DNA from: Nonomuraea polychroma
GTDB taxonomy: Bacteria; Actinomycetota; Actinomycetes; Streptosporangiales; Streptosporangiaceae
Direction of reading: 5' to 3'
DNA: 64,000 nucleotides
Assembly: GCF_004011505.1 (NCBI RefSeq)
Contig: NZ_SAUN01000001.1
Coordinates: 9,389,501-9,453,500 of the forward strand
The position numbers were made by a program, and so were the translations under genes. Below the pieces are notes generated by a model that ran no database searches, was not told the origin of the DNA, and was given only the letters and a program-made list of their open reading frames with translations. Below, piece by piece: positions 42,680 through 51,918 of the stretch (positions are counted from its first letter, which is position 1; each line of letters begins with the position of its first letter).

Positions 42680-43609
42680 TCAGGACACGATGGCGCGGTG
42701 AGCTATCTCGCGAGCGGCGTCCATGTATGCCATCGCCCCGCTCGACCCCGGATCGTACGTCATGACCGACTGCCCATAGCTGGGCGCCTCCGACAGCCGG
42801 ACGCTTCGCGGGATGACCGTGTTGAGCACCGTGTCGCCGAAGTGCGCCCGCACCTCATCCGCCACCTGGGAGGCCAGCCGGGTACGCCCGTCGTACATCG
42901 TCAGGACGATGGTCGACAGCTGCAGGGTCGGGTTCAGGTGGGCCTTGATGAGGTCCACGTTCCTGAGCAGTTGCCCGAGGCCCTCCAGCGCGTAGTACTC
43001 ACACTGGATGGGGATCATGACCTCGTCCGCGGCGACCAACGCGTTGACCGTCAGCAGGCCGAGTGACGGCGGGCAGTCGATGACGATGTAGTCGAGGTCG
43101 ATCGCGTCGTACGCGGCCAGCGCCCGGCGGAGGCGGGCCTCCCGCGCCACCAAGGACACCAGCTCGATCTCCGCCCCCGCCAGATCGATGGTGGCCGGCG
43201 CGCAATAGAGGTTCGGCATGTCAGGGACCTGCTTGACGATGTCCGCCATGGGGAGGTCGTCCACCAGGACCTGGTACACGTCCGGAACGTCACCCCGGTG
43301 CTCGGTCGCCAGCGCCGTGGAGGCGTTGCCCTGCGGGTCCAGGTCGACCACGAGGACGCGCTGCCCGTGCATGGACAGGGCGGCGGCGATGTTCACCGAC
43401 GTGGTGGTCTTGCCGACGCCCCCCTTCTGGTTGGCGACCGCGATCACCCGGCACTTGGACGGGCGCGGCCAGGTGCCGTCGCCGTCGCCGGCGGCCTCGC
43501 CGGTCTGGGCAGCGGACATCGGGGCTGCGGATGTTTCACGTGAAACCACTGAGCTGAGCGCCTCTCGTACCAACGGCGAATCGCCGGGGTTCAGGGGGGT
43601 CTGGGTCAC
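42680..43609 (-). CDS. parA: Chromosome partitioning ATPase ParA (Soj)
   Basis: DNA-binding ATPase that moves ParB-parS complexes. 309 residues from GTG 43609 (AAAGGA 8 nt upstream; an ATG at 43618 is the alternative). Deviant Walker A KGGVGKTTT after VIAVANQ, Walker A' VVDLDPQGNAS and Walker B YIVIDCPPSLG. An N-terminal extension of about 55 residues precedes the ATPase core; its codons contain a parS site (43532-43547), read as VSRET. Confidence 0.96.
   Translation of the reverse strand: MTQTPLNPGDSPLVREALSSVVSRETSAAPMSAAQTGEAAGDGDGTWPRPSKCRVIAVANQKGGVGKTTTSVNIAAALSMHGQRVLVVDLDPQGNASTALATEHRGDVPDVYQVLVDDLPMADIVKQVPDMPNLYCAPATIDLAGAEIELVSLVAREARLRRALAAYDAIDLDYIVIDCPPSLGLLTVNALVAADEVMIPIQCEYYALEGLGQLLRNVDLIKAHLNPTLQLSTIVLTMYDGRTRLASQVADEVRAHFGDTVLNTVIPRSVRLSEAPSYGQSVMTYDPGSSGAMAYMDAAREIAHRAIVS
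43532..43547. promoter_or_regulatory. parS site 5 inside parA (15/16)
   Basis: TGTTTCACGTGAAACC within the codons of the ParA N-terminal extension. Confidence 0.9.
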
Positions 43610-43755
43610 GATCGCCATCCTTTCAACCAATGGTGTGCCGGTGCCGGGAATTGGCTGTCGCGACACGCCCATTTCGGGCCAGCCAACCCCGGTTGCACTC
43701 TCAGACGGACGGTTGCCCGGCCATCCAAGGCCGCTTGACGCGACTGGCACAACCG

Positions 43756-44427
43756 TCACCTCCTTCGTCGCCGCCTCGATTGCTCTGGCGTACGACCCGC
43801 TACCACCCGAACCAATGTTGCAGGCGGCTCGACCTTACCGCGCCCGACGGTGACAAGCTCAGCCGTTCGTGCTCCGCTGGCCCGCAATTGCTCCTCCGCC
43901 TCGGCCAACTCGCCGGCGGCCCGCTCCCCCTTCATGGCGATCAGCTCGCCGCCCTCGTGCAGCAGCGGCATCGCCCACTTCAGGAGACGGTCGAGCGGCG
44001 CCACCGCACGCGCGCTCGCGACGTCGAACACCCGCTTGCCCGCCAGCTCTTCCGCCCGCCCCCGCACCACCTCGACGTTGCCGAGCTTGAGCGCCCCGAC
44101 ACACTCCTCCAGGAACACGGTACGGCGCAGCAGCGGCTCCAGCAGCGTGACCGTGATGTCCGGCCGGACGATCGCCAGCACCAGCCCCGGCAATCCGGCG
44201 CCCGACCCGATGTCCACCAGGTGCACGTCCGGACGTACGACCTCGGCGACCACCGCGCAGTTGAGCAGGTGGCGATCCCAGATCCGCGGCACCTCCCGCG
44301 GGCCCAGCAACCCGCGGACCACGCCGGGACCCGCCAGCAGCTCGGCGAACGCGTTGGCGCGATCCCAAGCCTCCCCGGCGAAGACGTCCCGCGCTATGTC
44401 CGGCGGCGCCGGAAGCTCATCGCTCAC
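43756..44427 (-). CDS. rsmG: 16S rRNA (guanine-N7) methyltransferase RsmG
   Basis: Methylates G527 of 16S rRNA; loss gives low-level streptomycin resistance. 223 residues with SAM motif LVDIGSGAGLPGLVLAI and the RsmG core RIWDRHLLNCAVV. GTG at 44427 (AAAGGG 10 nt upstream). A basic tail of six arginines ends the protein. Standard position between khpB and parA. Confidence 0.95.
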   Translation of the reverse strand: MSDELPAPPDIARDVFAGEAWDRANAFAELLAGPGVVRGLLGPREVPRIWDRHLLNCAVVAEVVRPDVHLVDIGSGAGLPGLVLAIVRPDITVTLLEPLLRRTVFLEECVGALKLGNVEVVRGRAEELAGKRVFDVASARAVAPLDRLLKWAMPLLHEGGELIAMKGERAAGELAEAEEQLRASGARTAELVTVGRGKVEPPATLVRVVAGRTPEQSRRRRRR

Positions 44428-44711
44428 TGGTTGATGGCCCTTTCTTGGTGCTAGGTCGTAGCCCGGAGTGAACGCACCGACGAGGAGAGGCGAGGCGAGG
44501 ACAGGTCCGCACGCCGGTCCTGCCCCTGAAGTTCGGAGTCGGTCCCTACCCAAGGCTAGTTGGGCGATCACAAAGGAAGACTAGCGGGCCGGGTCCCGGG
44601 TGACCCTCGAGCACGCCGCCATCATGGCGAGACACCGGACACCGGATAGTGCTTTACAGGGATATAGGTGCATATATCGGCAGATACCATCCGAACGCAC
44701 CACGTACAAGG
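44428..44711. other. Gap between rsmG and the khpB terminator
   Basis: 284 bases without gene; probable site of the rsmG-parA-parB promoter, not resolved. Confidence 0.4.
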
Positions 44712-44759
44712 ATAAAGAAAACGGCCGCCTGCCCCGCGTGAACGACGGGCAGACGGCCG
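44711..44759 (-). terminator. Terminator of the rpmH-khpB operon
   Basis: CGGCCGTCTGCCC/GGGCAGGCGGCCG stem on the minus strand followed by TTTTCTTTATC. It lies 13 bases after the khpB stop. Confidence 0.88.
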
Positions 44760-44772
44760 CATTGACGGACCT

Positions 44773-45261
44773 TCAGGCCGGCAGAACCACCACGTACCGA
44801 TGCGGCTCCTCGCCCTCGGACTCGCTGCGGAGCCCGGCGGCCGCCACCGCATCGTGGACGATCTTGCGCTCGAACGGCGTCATCGGCTGCAGCGACTTCG
44901 GCTCGCCACGGTCCCTGACCTGGCTGGCGACCTCCGTGCCCAGCTTGGTCAGCTCAGCGCGCCGGCGCTCACGATAACCGGCCACGTCGAGCATCAGCCT
45001 CGAACGTTCCCCCGTCTGACGGTGCACGGCCAGGCGGGTCAGCTCCTGCAGGGCTTCCAGGACCTCTCCCCCAGGCCCCACCAGCTCCGTGCTCTTGAGC
45101 CCGACCACGGAGACCAGGGCGCGGTCGCCCTCGACGTCCATGTCGATGTCGCCGTCGATGTCGGCGATGTCGAGAAGTCCCTCGACGTAGTCGGCAGCGA
45201 TCTCGCCTTCCTGCTCGAGCGCGGCGAGATCAGGAGCCTTCTTCTGCTCGGCCTCGGTCAT
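44773..45261 (-). CDS. khpB: KH-R3H RNA-binding protein Jag/KhpB
   Basis: Single-stranded RNA/DNA-binding protein linked to cell-shape control. 162 residues: KH domain (VSVVGLKSTELVGPGGEVLE) and C-terminal R3H domain (LMLDVAGYRERRRAEL, PMTPFERKIVHDAV, SEGEEPHRYVVVLP). Acidic N-terminus. ATG at 45261 with GGAGG 8 nt upstream; 20 bases after yidC. Confidence 0.94.
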   Translation of the reverse strand: MTEAEQKKAPDLAALEQEGEIAADYVEGLLDIADIDGDIDMDVEGDRALVSVVGLKSTELVGPGGEVLEALQELTRLAVHRQTGERSRLMLDVAGYRERRRAELTKLGTEVASQVRDRGEPKSLQPMTPFERKIVHDAVAAAGLRSESEGEEPHRYVVVLPA

Positions 45262-45281
45262 GGCCGGCCCCTCCTTCGTGT

Positions 45282-46232
45282 TCAAGACTTCTTGCTGCCG
45301 GTGCGCTTGCTGCGGGGCTGGCGGCTCGGCTGCTGCCTGATGATCTTAGGCTCCGGCGGGGGCGGAGGCGCCTGCTCTTCCGGCGGGGTCTTGCGGAGCT
45401 TGGCGATCAGGCCCTGCTTCGGCGGCACGGGGATCACGTTGCCCTTGGCGTCGAACTCGGGCATCGGGTGCCGGCTGTAGAACCAGTGCTGCTGACCGAG
45501 CGTCCACACGTTGGTGGTGACCCAGTACATGATCAGACCGAGCGGGAAGTTCAGGCTGAAGAAGGCGAACAGCGGCGAGATGTACATCAGGATCTTCTGC
45601 TGCTGCGCCATGGGGTTGTCCGGCATCTGCGCCATGGAGCGGGTGACGCTCTGCCGGACGGTGAGGAACGTCGTCAGCGAGCTGATCGCGACGAAGATCC
45701 CCAGGACTACCTTGGTCTGTACGACGCCCGCGTCGAAGCCCTCGATGTCCGCCGAGGACATGAAGAAGTTGGCCGGCAGCGGCGCGCCGAAGATGTGCGC
45801 CGACCGTGCGCTGTCGACCAGTTGCTGCGACATGCCGTAGTCGGCGTCACCGTTGGCCATCTTCTGGAGCACGGTGAACATCGAGATGAAGATGGGGAAC
45901 TGCGCCAGGATGGGCAGGCAGCCGCCCAGCGGGTTCGCGCCCGCTCCCTGGTAGAGGGCCATGACCTCCTGGTTCATGCGCTGCTTGTCGTTCTTGTAAC
46001 GCTTTCGCAGCTCTTGAACCTTGGGGGCGAGCTCCTGCATCTTCCGCGACGAGCGCATCTGCTTCAGGAAGAGCGGGAAGATCAGGATCCGCATGAACAC
46101 GGTCAGCGTGATGATCGTCAGCGCCCAGGTCAGCCCGCTGTCCGGGTTGAGGACCGTGCTAAATCCAGTATGGATCCAGATGATGACTTGGGCTACGGCT
46201 TGATACAGCCAGCTCAGCCAGGACAGCTCCAC
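45282..46232 (-). CDS. yidC: Membrane protein insertase YidC
   Basis: Inserts and folds membrane proteins. 316 residues, the actinobacterial Oxa1-like form without a large periplasmic domain. Five membrane segments; the hydrophilic-groove arginine lies in the FMRILIFPLFLKQM segment and the cytoplasmic coiled loop is ELAPKVQELRKRYKNDKQRM. The proline- and lysine-rich C-terminal tail (PPPPPEPK, KRTGSKKS) is expected to touch the ribosome. GTG start with GGGAG 8 nt upstream. Confidence 0.96.
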   Translation of the reverse strand: MELSWLSWLYQAVAQVIIWIHTGFSTVLNPDSGLTWALTIITLTVFMRILIFPLFLKQMRSSRKMQELAPKVQELRKRYKNDKQRMNQEVMALYQGAGANPLGGCLPILAQFPIFISMFTVLQKMANGDADYGMSQQLVDSARSAHIFGAPLPANFFMSSADIEGFDAGVVQTKVVLGIFVAISSLTTFLTVRQSVTRSMAQMPDNPMAQQQKILMYISPLFAFFSLNFPLGLIMYWVTTNVWTLGQQHWFYSRHPMPEFDAKGNVIPVPPKQGLIAKLRKTPPEEQAPPPPPEPKIIRQQPSRQPRSKRTGSKKS

Positions 46233-46236
46233 CGAG

Positions 46237-46527
46237 CTATCTCCCTTGCGTTTCGTGAGACCGGACCGGGCGTGGGGGCACCGGGTCTATACCTCCGGGA
46301 TGGAATGGGTGGCACCGCCCGATACGCCGGACTGTCAGCCAAATGCCGCGCACCGCTCCGTGCACGGCAATAGCCTCGAGCCCGTACGCACTGCATGACG
46401 GGTAGAAACGGCAGCGCGGACCGAGCATCGGGCTGATGAACGCCCGATAGAACCGGATCGGGATGATCAGCACCCGCGCTGCGAGGCTCGGCGCCTCGCT
46501 CGACGCCTCTTGCGCCTGCTCCGTCAT
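46237..46527 (-). CDS. yidD: Membrane protein insertion efficiency factor YidD
   Basis: Small amphipathic protein that aids YidC. 96 residues with the YidD signature (FYRAFISPMLGPRCRFYPSC, YGLEAIAVHG, RIGRCHPFHPGG). ATG overlaps the rnpA stop (ATGA) and the gene ends 4 bases before yidC. Confidence 0.95.
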   Translation of the reverse strand: MTEQAQEASSEAPSLAARVLIIPIRFYRAFISPMLGPRCRFYPSCSAYGLEAIAVHGAVRGIWLTVRRIGRCHPFHPGGIDPVPPRPVRSHETQGR

Positions 46528-46886
46528 CTCTGTCCACCCGTCGAGGACTCGCGCCGCCTGAGCAAACGATCCAGCGCGGAATCGAGCTCGGCGGCCAGTT
46601 GCTCGAATCGCGCGGACGCGGCCGGTGGATTGGCGCGTACCACAAGCAGGCTACCTCGCGGCAGCCGGTGCAGACGGTCCCGCATCAGGTGTCGGAGTCG
46701 CCGTTTGACCTTGTTTCGGGTAACGGCACCACCGACGGCCTTGCTCACCACGAAACCCACCAGAGGCGACTCTTCCCCGGTAGTGCCGAGATGCACCACC
46801 AGGGTCGGGCGACCCGCGCGCTTGCCACGCCGGACCGCCGCCTCGAAATCCTCTCCGCGCCGCATGCGGGATTGCCGGGACAACAC
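46524..46886 (-). CDS. rnpA: Ribonuclease P protein component
   Basis: Protein cofactor of RNase P in tRNA 5' maturation. 120 residues with the RnpA core (GFVVSKAVGGAVTRNKVKRR, LRHLMRDRL). GTG start with no clear ribosome site; a stable hairpin lies 15 bases upstream of the start. Confidence 0.95.
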   Translation of the reverse strand: MLSRQSRMRRGEDFEAAVRRGKRAGRPTLVVHLGTTGEESPLVGFVVSKAVGGAVTRNKVKRRLRHLMRDRLHRLPRGSLLVVRANPPAASARFEQLAAELDSALDRLLRRRESSTGGQR

Positions 46887-46900
46887 CGTATACGCCTATC

Positions 46901-46927
46901 GCCCGCCGGCGAGATCCACCGGCGGGC
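46901..46927 (-). terminator. Hairpin between rpmH and rnpA (attenuator or processing site)
   Basis: GCCCGCCGG/CCGGCGGGC with a 9-base loop. No T tract, so it may reduce rnpA expression relative to rpmH or mark RNA processing. Confidence 0.5.
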
Positions 46928-47040
46928 TTCCTATCGGTACGAGAAATCTGCTCGTGGGACTGCCTCCCTACTGTCGTGCCCGGTCAGGGCCGCGGCGGTA
47001 GTCCACGTGACAGATCTCTCGTCAATCGGGCGCAGGGCGA

Positions 47041-47178
47041 TCAGGCCGACAGCTTCTCGCGGCCCTTGCGGCGGCGAGCGGCGAGGATGGCACGACCGGC
47101 CCGGGTGCGCATCCGCAGCCGGAAGCCGTGGGTCTTCGCGCGGCGACGGTTGTTCGGCTGGAAAGTACGCTTGCTCAC
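47041..47178 (-). CDS. rpmH: 50S ribosomal protein L34
   Basis: 45 residues, MSKRTFQPNNRRRAKTHGFR start with GTG at 47178 and GGAG 7 nt upstream. First gene of the rpmH-rnpA-yidD-yidC-khpB operon, divergent from dnaA. Confidence 0.97.
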   Translation of the reverse strand: MSKRTFQPNNRRRAKTHGFRLRMRTRAGRAILAARRRKGREKLSA

Positions 47179-47624
47179 GGGTGGGCTCCAGGTCAATGGT
47201 GCGCCCAGCGGGCGCGGAAACACTCATGAATGGCCTGCCAGGGAAGCGAGGGCACGCGAAATAGCCGTCGCGTGACAAGCCGACCGTCGTACGTTACGGG
47301 TGAAGGGCGCCCCAGGTCAAACCGGAACGCTTATCCACGGATCCACAGGCGGGTTTTCCACCGCCCGGCGGCGTCCACAGTATGTGCACCCAGGTGCCAC
47401 TACGCTGTGGACAACGTCTTGAACACAGCTGTGCACAGGGCTACTGTCGGCCCTTCTGGACCCGCCGAAACACTGTGCACAACTTGTGGAGATCCTGTGG
47501 AGGACCTGGGCATGACGCCCGGCCCCCACGCTGTGGACGAAGGGCCGCTGAGCGACCGGGCGGCGCGCACCATGTGGATAAACGATCGCGGGGGGCCGCG
47601 AGAGGGAGGAGGGGGAACCGCACT
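47179..47624. promoter_or_regulatory. rpmH-dnaA intergenic region with DnaA boxes
   Basis: 446 bases. DnaA boxes: TTATCCACG (47331-47339), perfect TGTGGACAA (47406-47414), TGTGGACGA (47532-47540) and perfect TGTGGATAA (47573-47581), with weaker copies between. dnaA is expected to be self-regulated through them. The promoters of rpmH and dnaA lie here. Confidence 0.8.
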
Positions 47625-49196
47625 GTGAACAGTGTCGACCTCGGCACGGTATGGGCGAGGGCCCTGGGCAACTTCCTCAACGAGAACGTGCCGATCCAGC
47701 AGCGCACCTGGCTCGCCATGGTGCGGCCGATCGCCCTGGCCAACGACACGATCGTGCTCGGCGTCCCCAACGACTTCCTCAAGGACCTCATCGAGGGCAA
47801 GTTGCGCCCACTCGTGGCGCACGCACTCTCCCAGGAGCTCGGCCGGACCATGCGGCTGGCCGTGATGATCGACACGACGGCGCCCGAGCAGCCGTCGGGC
47901 GACTCTCATCAACAGCCTGTGGCTCACAGTTATCCCCACGGTGTGGAGAGCCAGCCGCGTTTTACACAGCCCCCGCAACCCCAGCACCAGCAGGCATCCG
48001 AGCCTCCGCAGTTCTATTCTCCACAGCCGGAGTCGGCGCACATATCCACCGAGTATCCACAGCCCGGGTTCACTTTTGAACAGGCACAACAGCCTGTGGA
48101 GAAAGCGCCGGAACCGGCGCCGAACCGGTGGGAAGCCAAGAGCAACAAGCCCAGCGAACCCGCCCGGCTCAATCAAAAGTACACATTCGAGACATTTGTT
48201 ATCGGGGCCAGCAACAGGTTCGCCCACGCGGCGGCCGTGGCTGTCGCCGAATCGCCGGCGAAGGCGTACAACCCGCTCTTCATTTACGGCGACTCCGGCC
48301 TGGGAAAGACCCACCTGCTCCACGCGATCGGGCATTACGCCCAAAGCCTGTACGACGGCGCGCGGGTCAGATACGTGAGCTCCGAGGAGTTCACCAACGA
48401 CTTCATCAACAGCATCCGCGACCACAAGGCCGACGGCTTCCGCGGCCGCTACCGGGCGATCGACATCCTGCTCGTGGACGACATCCAGTTCCTGGAGGGC
48501 AAGGAGCAGACGCAGGAGGAGTTCTTCCACACCTTCAACACGCTGCACAACGCCAACAAGCAGATCGTCATCTCCAGCGACCGCGCGCCCAAGCAACTGA
48601 TCACGCTGGAGGACCGGCTGCGCAACCGGTTCGAGTGGGGACTGATCACCGACGTCCAGCCGCCCGAGCTGGAGACCCGGATCGCCATCCTCAGGAAGAA
48701 GGCGATCCAGGAGGGCCTGGCCGCGCCGCCCGAGGTGCTGGAATACATCGCCAGCCGCATCTCCACCAACATCCGCGAGCTCGAGGGCGCGCTGATCAGG
48801 GTGACCGCGTTCGCCAGCCTCAACAGGCAGGGTGTGGACCTGCAGCTCGCCGAGGTGGTGCTGAAGGATCTGATCACCTCGGAGTCGGACACCGAGATCA
48901 CGATCGCGGCGATCATGGCCGAGACCGCCGACTACTTCGGCATCAGCATCGACGACCTGTGCGGCACCTCGCGCAGCCGGGCGCTCGTGACCGCCCGGCA
49001 GATCGCTATGTACCTGGCGCGCGAGCTGACCGAGCTGTCGCTGCCGAAGATCGGCCAGCAGTTCGGCGGCCGCGACCACACCACCGTGATGCACGCCGAA
49101 CGCAAGATCCGGTCGCTCATCGCCGAGCGGCGGTCGATGTACAACCAGGTCAACGAGCTGACAATGCGTATTAAGCAGACACAGCGTGGATCTTGA
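47625..49196 (+). CDS. dnaA: Chromosomal replication initiator DnaA
   Basis: Binds DnaA boxes and melts oriC. 523 residues: domain I (1-90), a long Gln/Pro-rich domain II (about 90-185), AAA+ domain III with Walker A GDSGLGKTHLLHA and Walker B ILLVDDIQFLEG, and domain IV with the signature FGGRDHTTVMHA. GTG at 47625 behind GGAGGAGGGGG. The domain II coding sequence itself carries DnaA-box-like strings (for example GTATCCACA). Confidence 0.98.
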   Translation: MNSVDLGTVWARALGNFLNENVPIQQRTWLAMVRPIALANDTIVLGVPNDFLKDLIEGKLRPLVAHALSQELGRTMRLAVMIDTTAPEQPSGDSHQQPVAHSYPHGVESQPRFTQPPQPQHQQASEPPQFYSPQPESAHISTEYPQPGFTFEQAQQPVEKAPEPAPNRWEAKSNKPSEPARLNQKYTFETFVIGASNRFAHAAAVAVAESPAKAYNPLFIYGDSGLGKTHLLHAIGHYAQSLYDGARVRYVSSEEFTNDFINSIRDHKADGFRGRYRAIDILLVDDIQFLEGKEQTQEEFFHTFNTLHNANKQIVISSDRAPKQLITLEDRLRNRFEWGLITDVQPPELETRIAILRKKAIQEGLAAPPEVLEYIASRISTNIRELEGALIRVTAFASLNRQGVDLQLAEVVLKDLITSESDTEITIAAIMAETADYFGISIDDLCGTSRSRALVTARQIAMYLARELTELSLPKIGQQFGGRDHTTVMHAERKIRSLIAERRSMYNQVNELTMRIKQTQRGS

Positions 49197-49738
49197 TAGT
49201 CATGCACAGCCTGTGGAAAACACTGTGGAGCAGCGGAAACGCCGAAAGGTCGCGGCCGTACGCCCGGCAATGGCGTGAAAAATCCACCCACAGGGGCTGG
49301 GGACAACAGTGGGGACATCCCCAGCAGATCTGGGGACGACTCGTGGATAACGTGTGGACAGCGTGTGAACAATCGATCTGGGACTCCAGAAGGGCGCCGC
49401 GTACCCCGTGGATAAGCTGTGGAAACCTCGTGGATAACCCGGCTTCCCCCGTGGATGAACGGACCATGATCTGGGGAAGAGCTGTGGGCGAAAATTCGCC
49501 GTCCCCAGGCGCCGAAGTTTCCCCCAGGCTCCACCCACAACCGCAGTGGATGAAAAAAGTGCCGCTGACCAGCCACAACGCTGGTTGTCCACAGTTCCCA
49601 CAGCCCCTAGTGTGATGACCTCTTCTATCTCTAACTAAGAACTCAAAGACCCATAGTTGGGCTTCTCCCGGAGCGCGAGCGCGGGAGGGTGGATCCTTGA
49701 GATCCTTGAATCAACGACGAACCAGGAGGCTGATCACC
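49197..49738. other. oriC: Chromosomal origin of replication, oriC
   Basis: 542 bases without gene between dnaA and dnaN, dense in DnaA boxes on both strands. Clear ones: TGTGGAAAA (49212), CGTGGATAA (49342, 49407, 49429), TGTGGACAG (49353), TGTGAACAA (49364), TGTGGAAAC (49418), CGTGGATGA (49450) and perfect TTGTCCACA (49585-49593). The T/A-rich end (49615-49660, TCTTCTATCTCTAACTAAG) is the likely unwinding element. Confidence 0.95.
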
Positions 49739-50878
49739 GTGATGTTCCGAATCGAGCGAGACGTCCTCGCTGAGGCGGTGGCATGGACGGCACGCAGCCT
49801 CCCGGCGCGCCCGTCGGTGCCCGTGCTCGCCGGCATGCGCCTGGAGGTCACTGACGAGCAGCGGCTGAAGCTGTCCGGATTCGACTACGAGGTCTCCGCT
49901 GAGGTGACGCTCGAACTCCACACCGGTGAGCCGGGAGTGGTCCTGGTCTCCGGCAAGCTGCTCGCCGAGATCACCCGCGCTCTTCCCGCACAGCCTGTGG
50001 ACTTCGTGGTGGACGGCGCCAAGGCGGTCGTCACGTGCGGCAGCGCGCGATTCACATTGCTCACCATGCCTGTGGAGGACTACCCGTCGCTCCCGGCCAT
50101 GCCGCCGGCCGCCGGCCGGGTCGGCAGCGACGTGTTCGCCTCCGCCGTCGCCCAGGTCGCCGTTGCCGCCGGTCGGGACGACACGCTGCCGATGCTCACC
50201 GGCGTGCGCATGGAGATCGAGGGCGACACCGTGACCCTCGCCGCGACCGACCGCTACCGGCTGGCCGTACGCGAGCTGAAGTGGCAGCCGGGACAGCCCG
50301 ACTTCTCGGCCATCGCGATGATCCCCGGCAAGACGCTCGCCGACACGGCCAAGGCACTCGGCACGACCGGTGCGGAGGTCGAGATCGCGCTCAGCTCCGC
50401 CGGCGGCACCGGCGAGGGCATGATCGGTTTCTCCAGCGCGGGCCGGCGGACCACCACGCGGCTGCTCGACCCTGAGTTCCCCAAATACCGGTCGCTGCTG
50501 CCGACCGAGTTCTCCGCACGCGCCGACTTGTCCACAGGGCCGTTCGTGGAGGCGGTCAAGCGCGTGGCGCTGGTGGCCGAGCGCAACACGCCGGTACGCC
50601 TGGCGTTCAAGAGCGGTGAGGTCGTGCTCGAGGCGGGCAGCGGCGACGAGGCGCAGGCCGTCGAGGCTCTGCCTGTGGATTACGAGGGCGAGGACATGAA
50701 CATCGCCTTCAACCACCAGTTCCTGCTGGAAGGCCTGGGCGCCATCGACTCGGACGTGGCCAGGCTCCAGATGACCACGTCCACGAAGCCCGCTATCCTC
50801 ACCGGAGGCAAGCCCGTGGAGGACGGCGCCGTCACGGACTACCGTTATCTGATCATGCCCATCCGCCTGTCAGGCTGA
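49739..50878 (+). CDS. dnaN: DNA polymerase III beta subunit (sliding clamp)
   Basis: Ring that tethers the polymerase. 379 residues in three clamp domains; N-terminal FRIERDVLAEAVAW, domain border GVRMEIEGDTVTLAATDRYR and C-terminal YLIMPIRL. GTG 49739 is chosen because AGGAGG lies 9 nt upstream and relatives begin with one residue more than the ATG at 49742 would give. The coding sequence contains a perfect DnaA box (50528-50536). Confidence 0.97.
   Translation: MMFRIERDVLAEAVAWTARSLPARPSVPVLAGMRLEVTDEQRLKLSGFDYEVSAEVTLELHTGEPGVVLVSGKLLAEITRALPAQPVDFVVDGAKAVVTCGSARFTLLTMPVEDYPSLPAMPPAAGRVGSDVFASAVAQVAVAAGRDDTLPMLTGVRMEIEGDTVTLAATDRYRLAVRELKWQPGQPDFSAIAMIPGKTLADTAKALGTTGAEVEIALSSAGGTGEGMIGFSSAGRRTTTRLLDPEFPKYRSLLPTEFSARADLSTGPFVEAVKRVALVAERNTPVRLAFKSGEVVLEAGSGDEAQAVEALPVDYEGEDMNIAFNHQFLLEGLGAIDSDVARLQMTTSTKPAILTGGKPVEDGAVTDYRYLIMPIRLSG
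50528..50536 (+). promoter_or_regulatory. Perfect DnaA box inside dnaN
   Basis: TTGTCCACA within the dnaN coding region. Confidence 0.5.
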
Positions 50879-50924
50879 ACCTGTCATCGGGGATGATGGA
50901 AGCCTGACAAGGGGGTAGGACAAC

Positions 50925-51869
50925 ATGCAGATCGGCATGGTCGGACTGGGCAAAATGGGCGGCAACATGGCCGAACGGCTGCGCCGCGGTGGTCACGAGG
51001 TCGTCGGCTACGACCGCGATCCGTCGATCAGCGACGTGGCCAGCCTGAAAGACCTGATCGAACGCTTGGCTGCGCCGCGGGTGGTCTGGGTCATGGTCCC
51101 CGCGGGCAAGCCCACCCAGTCCACGATCGACGACCTCGGAGAGCTGCTCAGCGAGGGCGACATCGTCATCGACGGCGGAAACTCCCACTATGCGGACGAT
51201 CAGAAGCACGCCGCCGAGCTCGCCGAGAAGGCCATCGGCTTCGTCGACTGCGGCGTCAGCGGCGGCGTCTGGGGCCTGACGAACGGCTACGCGCTCATGT
51301 GCGGCGGCGACCAGGCCAACGTCCAGCGGCTGATGCCGATCTTCGAGACGCTCAAGCCCGAGGGCGAGGACGGCTTCGTCCACGCCGGCGACGTCGGCGC
51401 CGGACACTTCGCGAAGATGGTCCACAACGGCATCGAATACGGCATGATGCAGGCCTTCGCGGAGGGCTGGGAGCTGCTGGAGGCCTCCGACGTCGTCAAG
51501 GACGTCAAGGGCTCCTTCAAGAGCTGGCGCACCGGCACCGTGATCCGCTCATGGCTGCTCGACCTGCTGGTGCGGGCGCTGGACGACGACGAGCACCTCG
51601 ACCAGCTCCGCGGTTATGCACAGGACTCCGGCGAGGGCCGCTGGACGGTGCAGGCGGCTGTGGACCACGCGGTCCCGCTGCCGGTCATCACCGCCGCGCT
51701 CTACGCCAGGTTCGCCTCGCGCCAGGACGACTCCCCCGCGATGAAGGTGGTCGCGGCGCTGCGCAACCAGTTCGGCGGCCACGCGATCACCTCGACCGAG
51801 GGCAGCACGGGCAAGGGCGCCGACGCGCCCGGCGCGGACGTGACGCCCCCGCGCGAGACGGAGCGATAG
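50925..51869 (+). CDS. gnd: 6-phosphogluconate dehydrogenase (decarboxylating), short form
   Basis: Converts 6-phosphogluconate to ribulose 5-phosphate with NAD(P)H formation. 314 residues, the short GntZ/YqeC-like type. Rossmann GMVGLGKMGGNMAERL, then DGGNSHYADD, GVSGGVWGLTNGYALMCGG and KMVHNGIEYGMMQAF. A gnd gene between dnaN and recF is a known actinomycete arrangement. Confidence 0.94.
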   Translation: MQIGMVGLGKMGGNMAERLRRGGHEVVGYDRDPSISDVASLKDLIERLAAPRVVWVMVPAGKPTQSTIDDLGELLSEGDIVIDGGNSHYADDQKHAAELAEKAIGFVDCGVSGGVWGLTNGYALMCGGDQANVQRLMPIFETLKPEGEDGFVHAGDVGAGHFAKMVHNGIEYGMMQAFAEGWELLEASDVVKDVKGSFKSWRTGTVIRSWLLDLLVRALDDDEHLDQLRGYAQDSGEGRWTVQAAVDHAVPLPVITAALYARFASRQDDSPAMKVVAALRNQFGGHAITSTEGSTGKGADAPGADVTPPRETER

Positions 51870-51918
51870 CAAGCGTGCCGTGACCCGGTGATGGGCGAGG
51901 CGCACTAACCTTCTTGGG

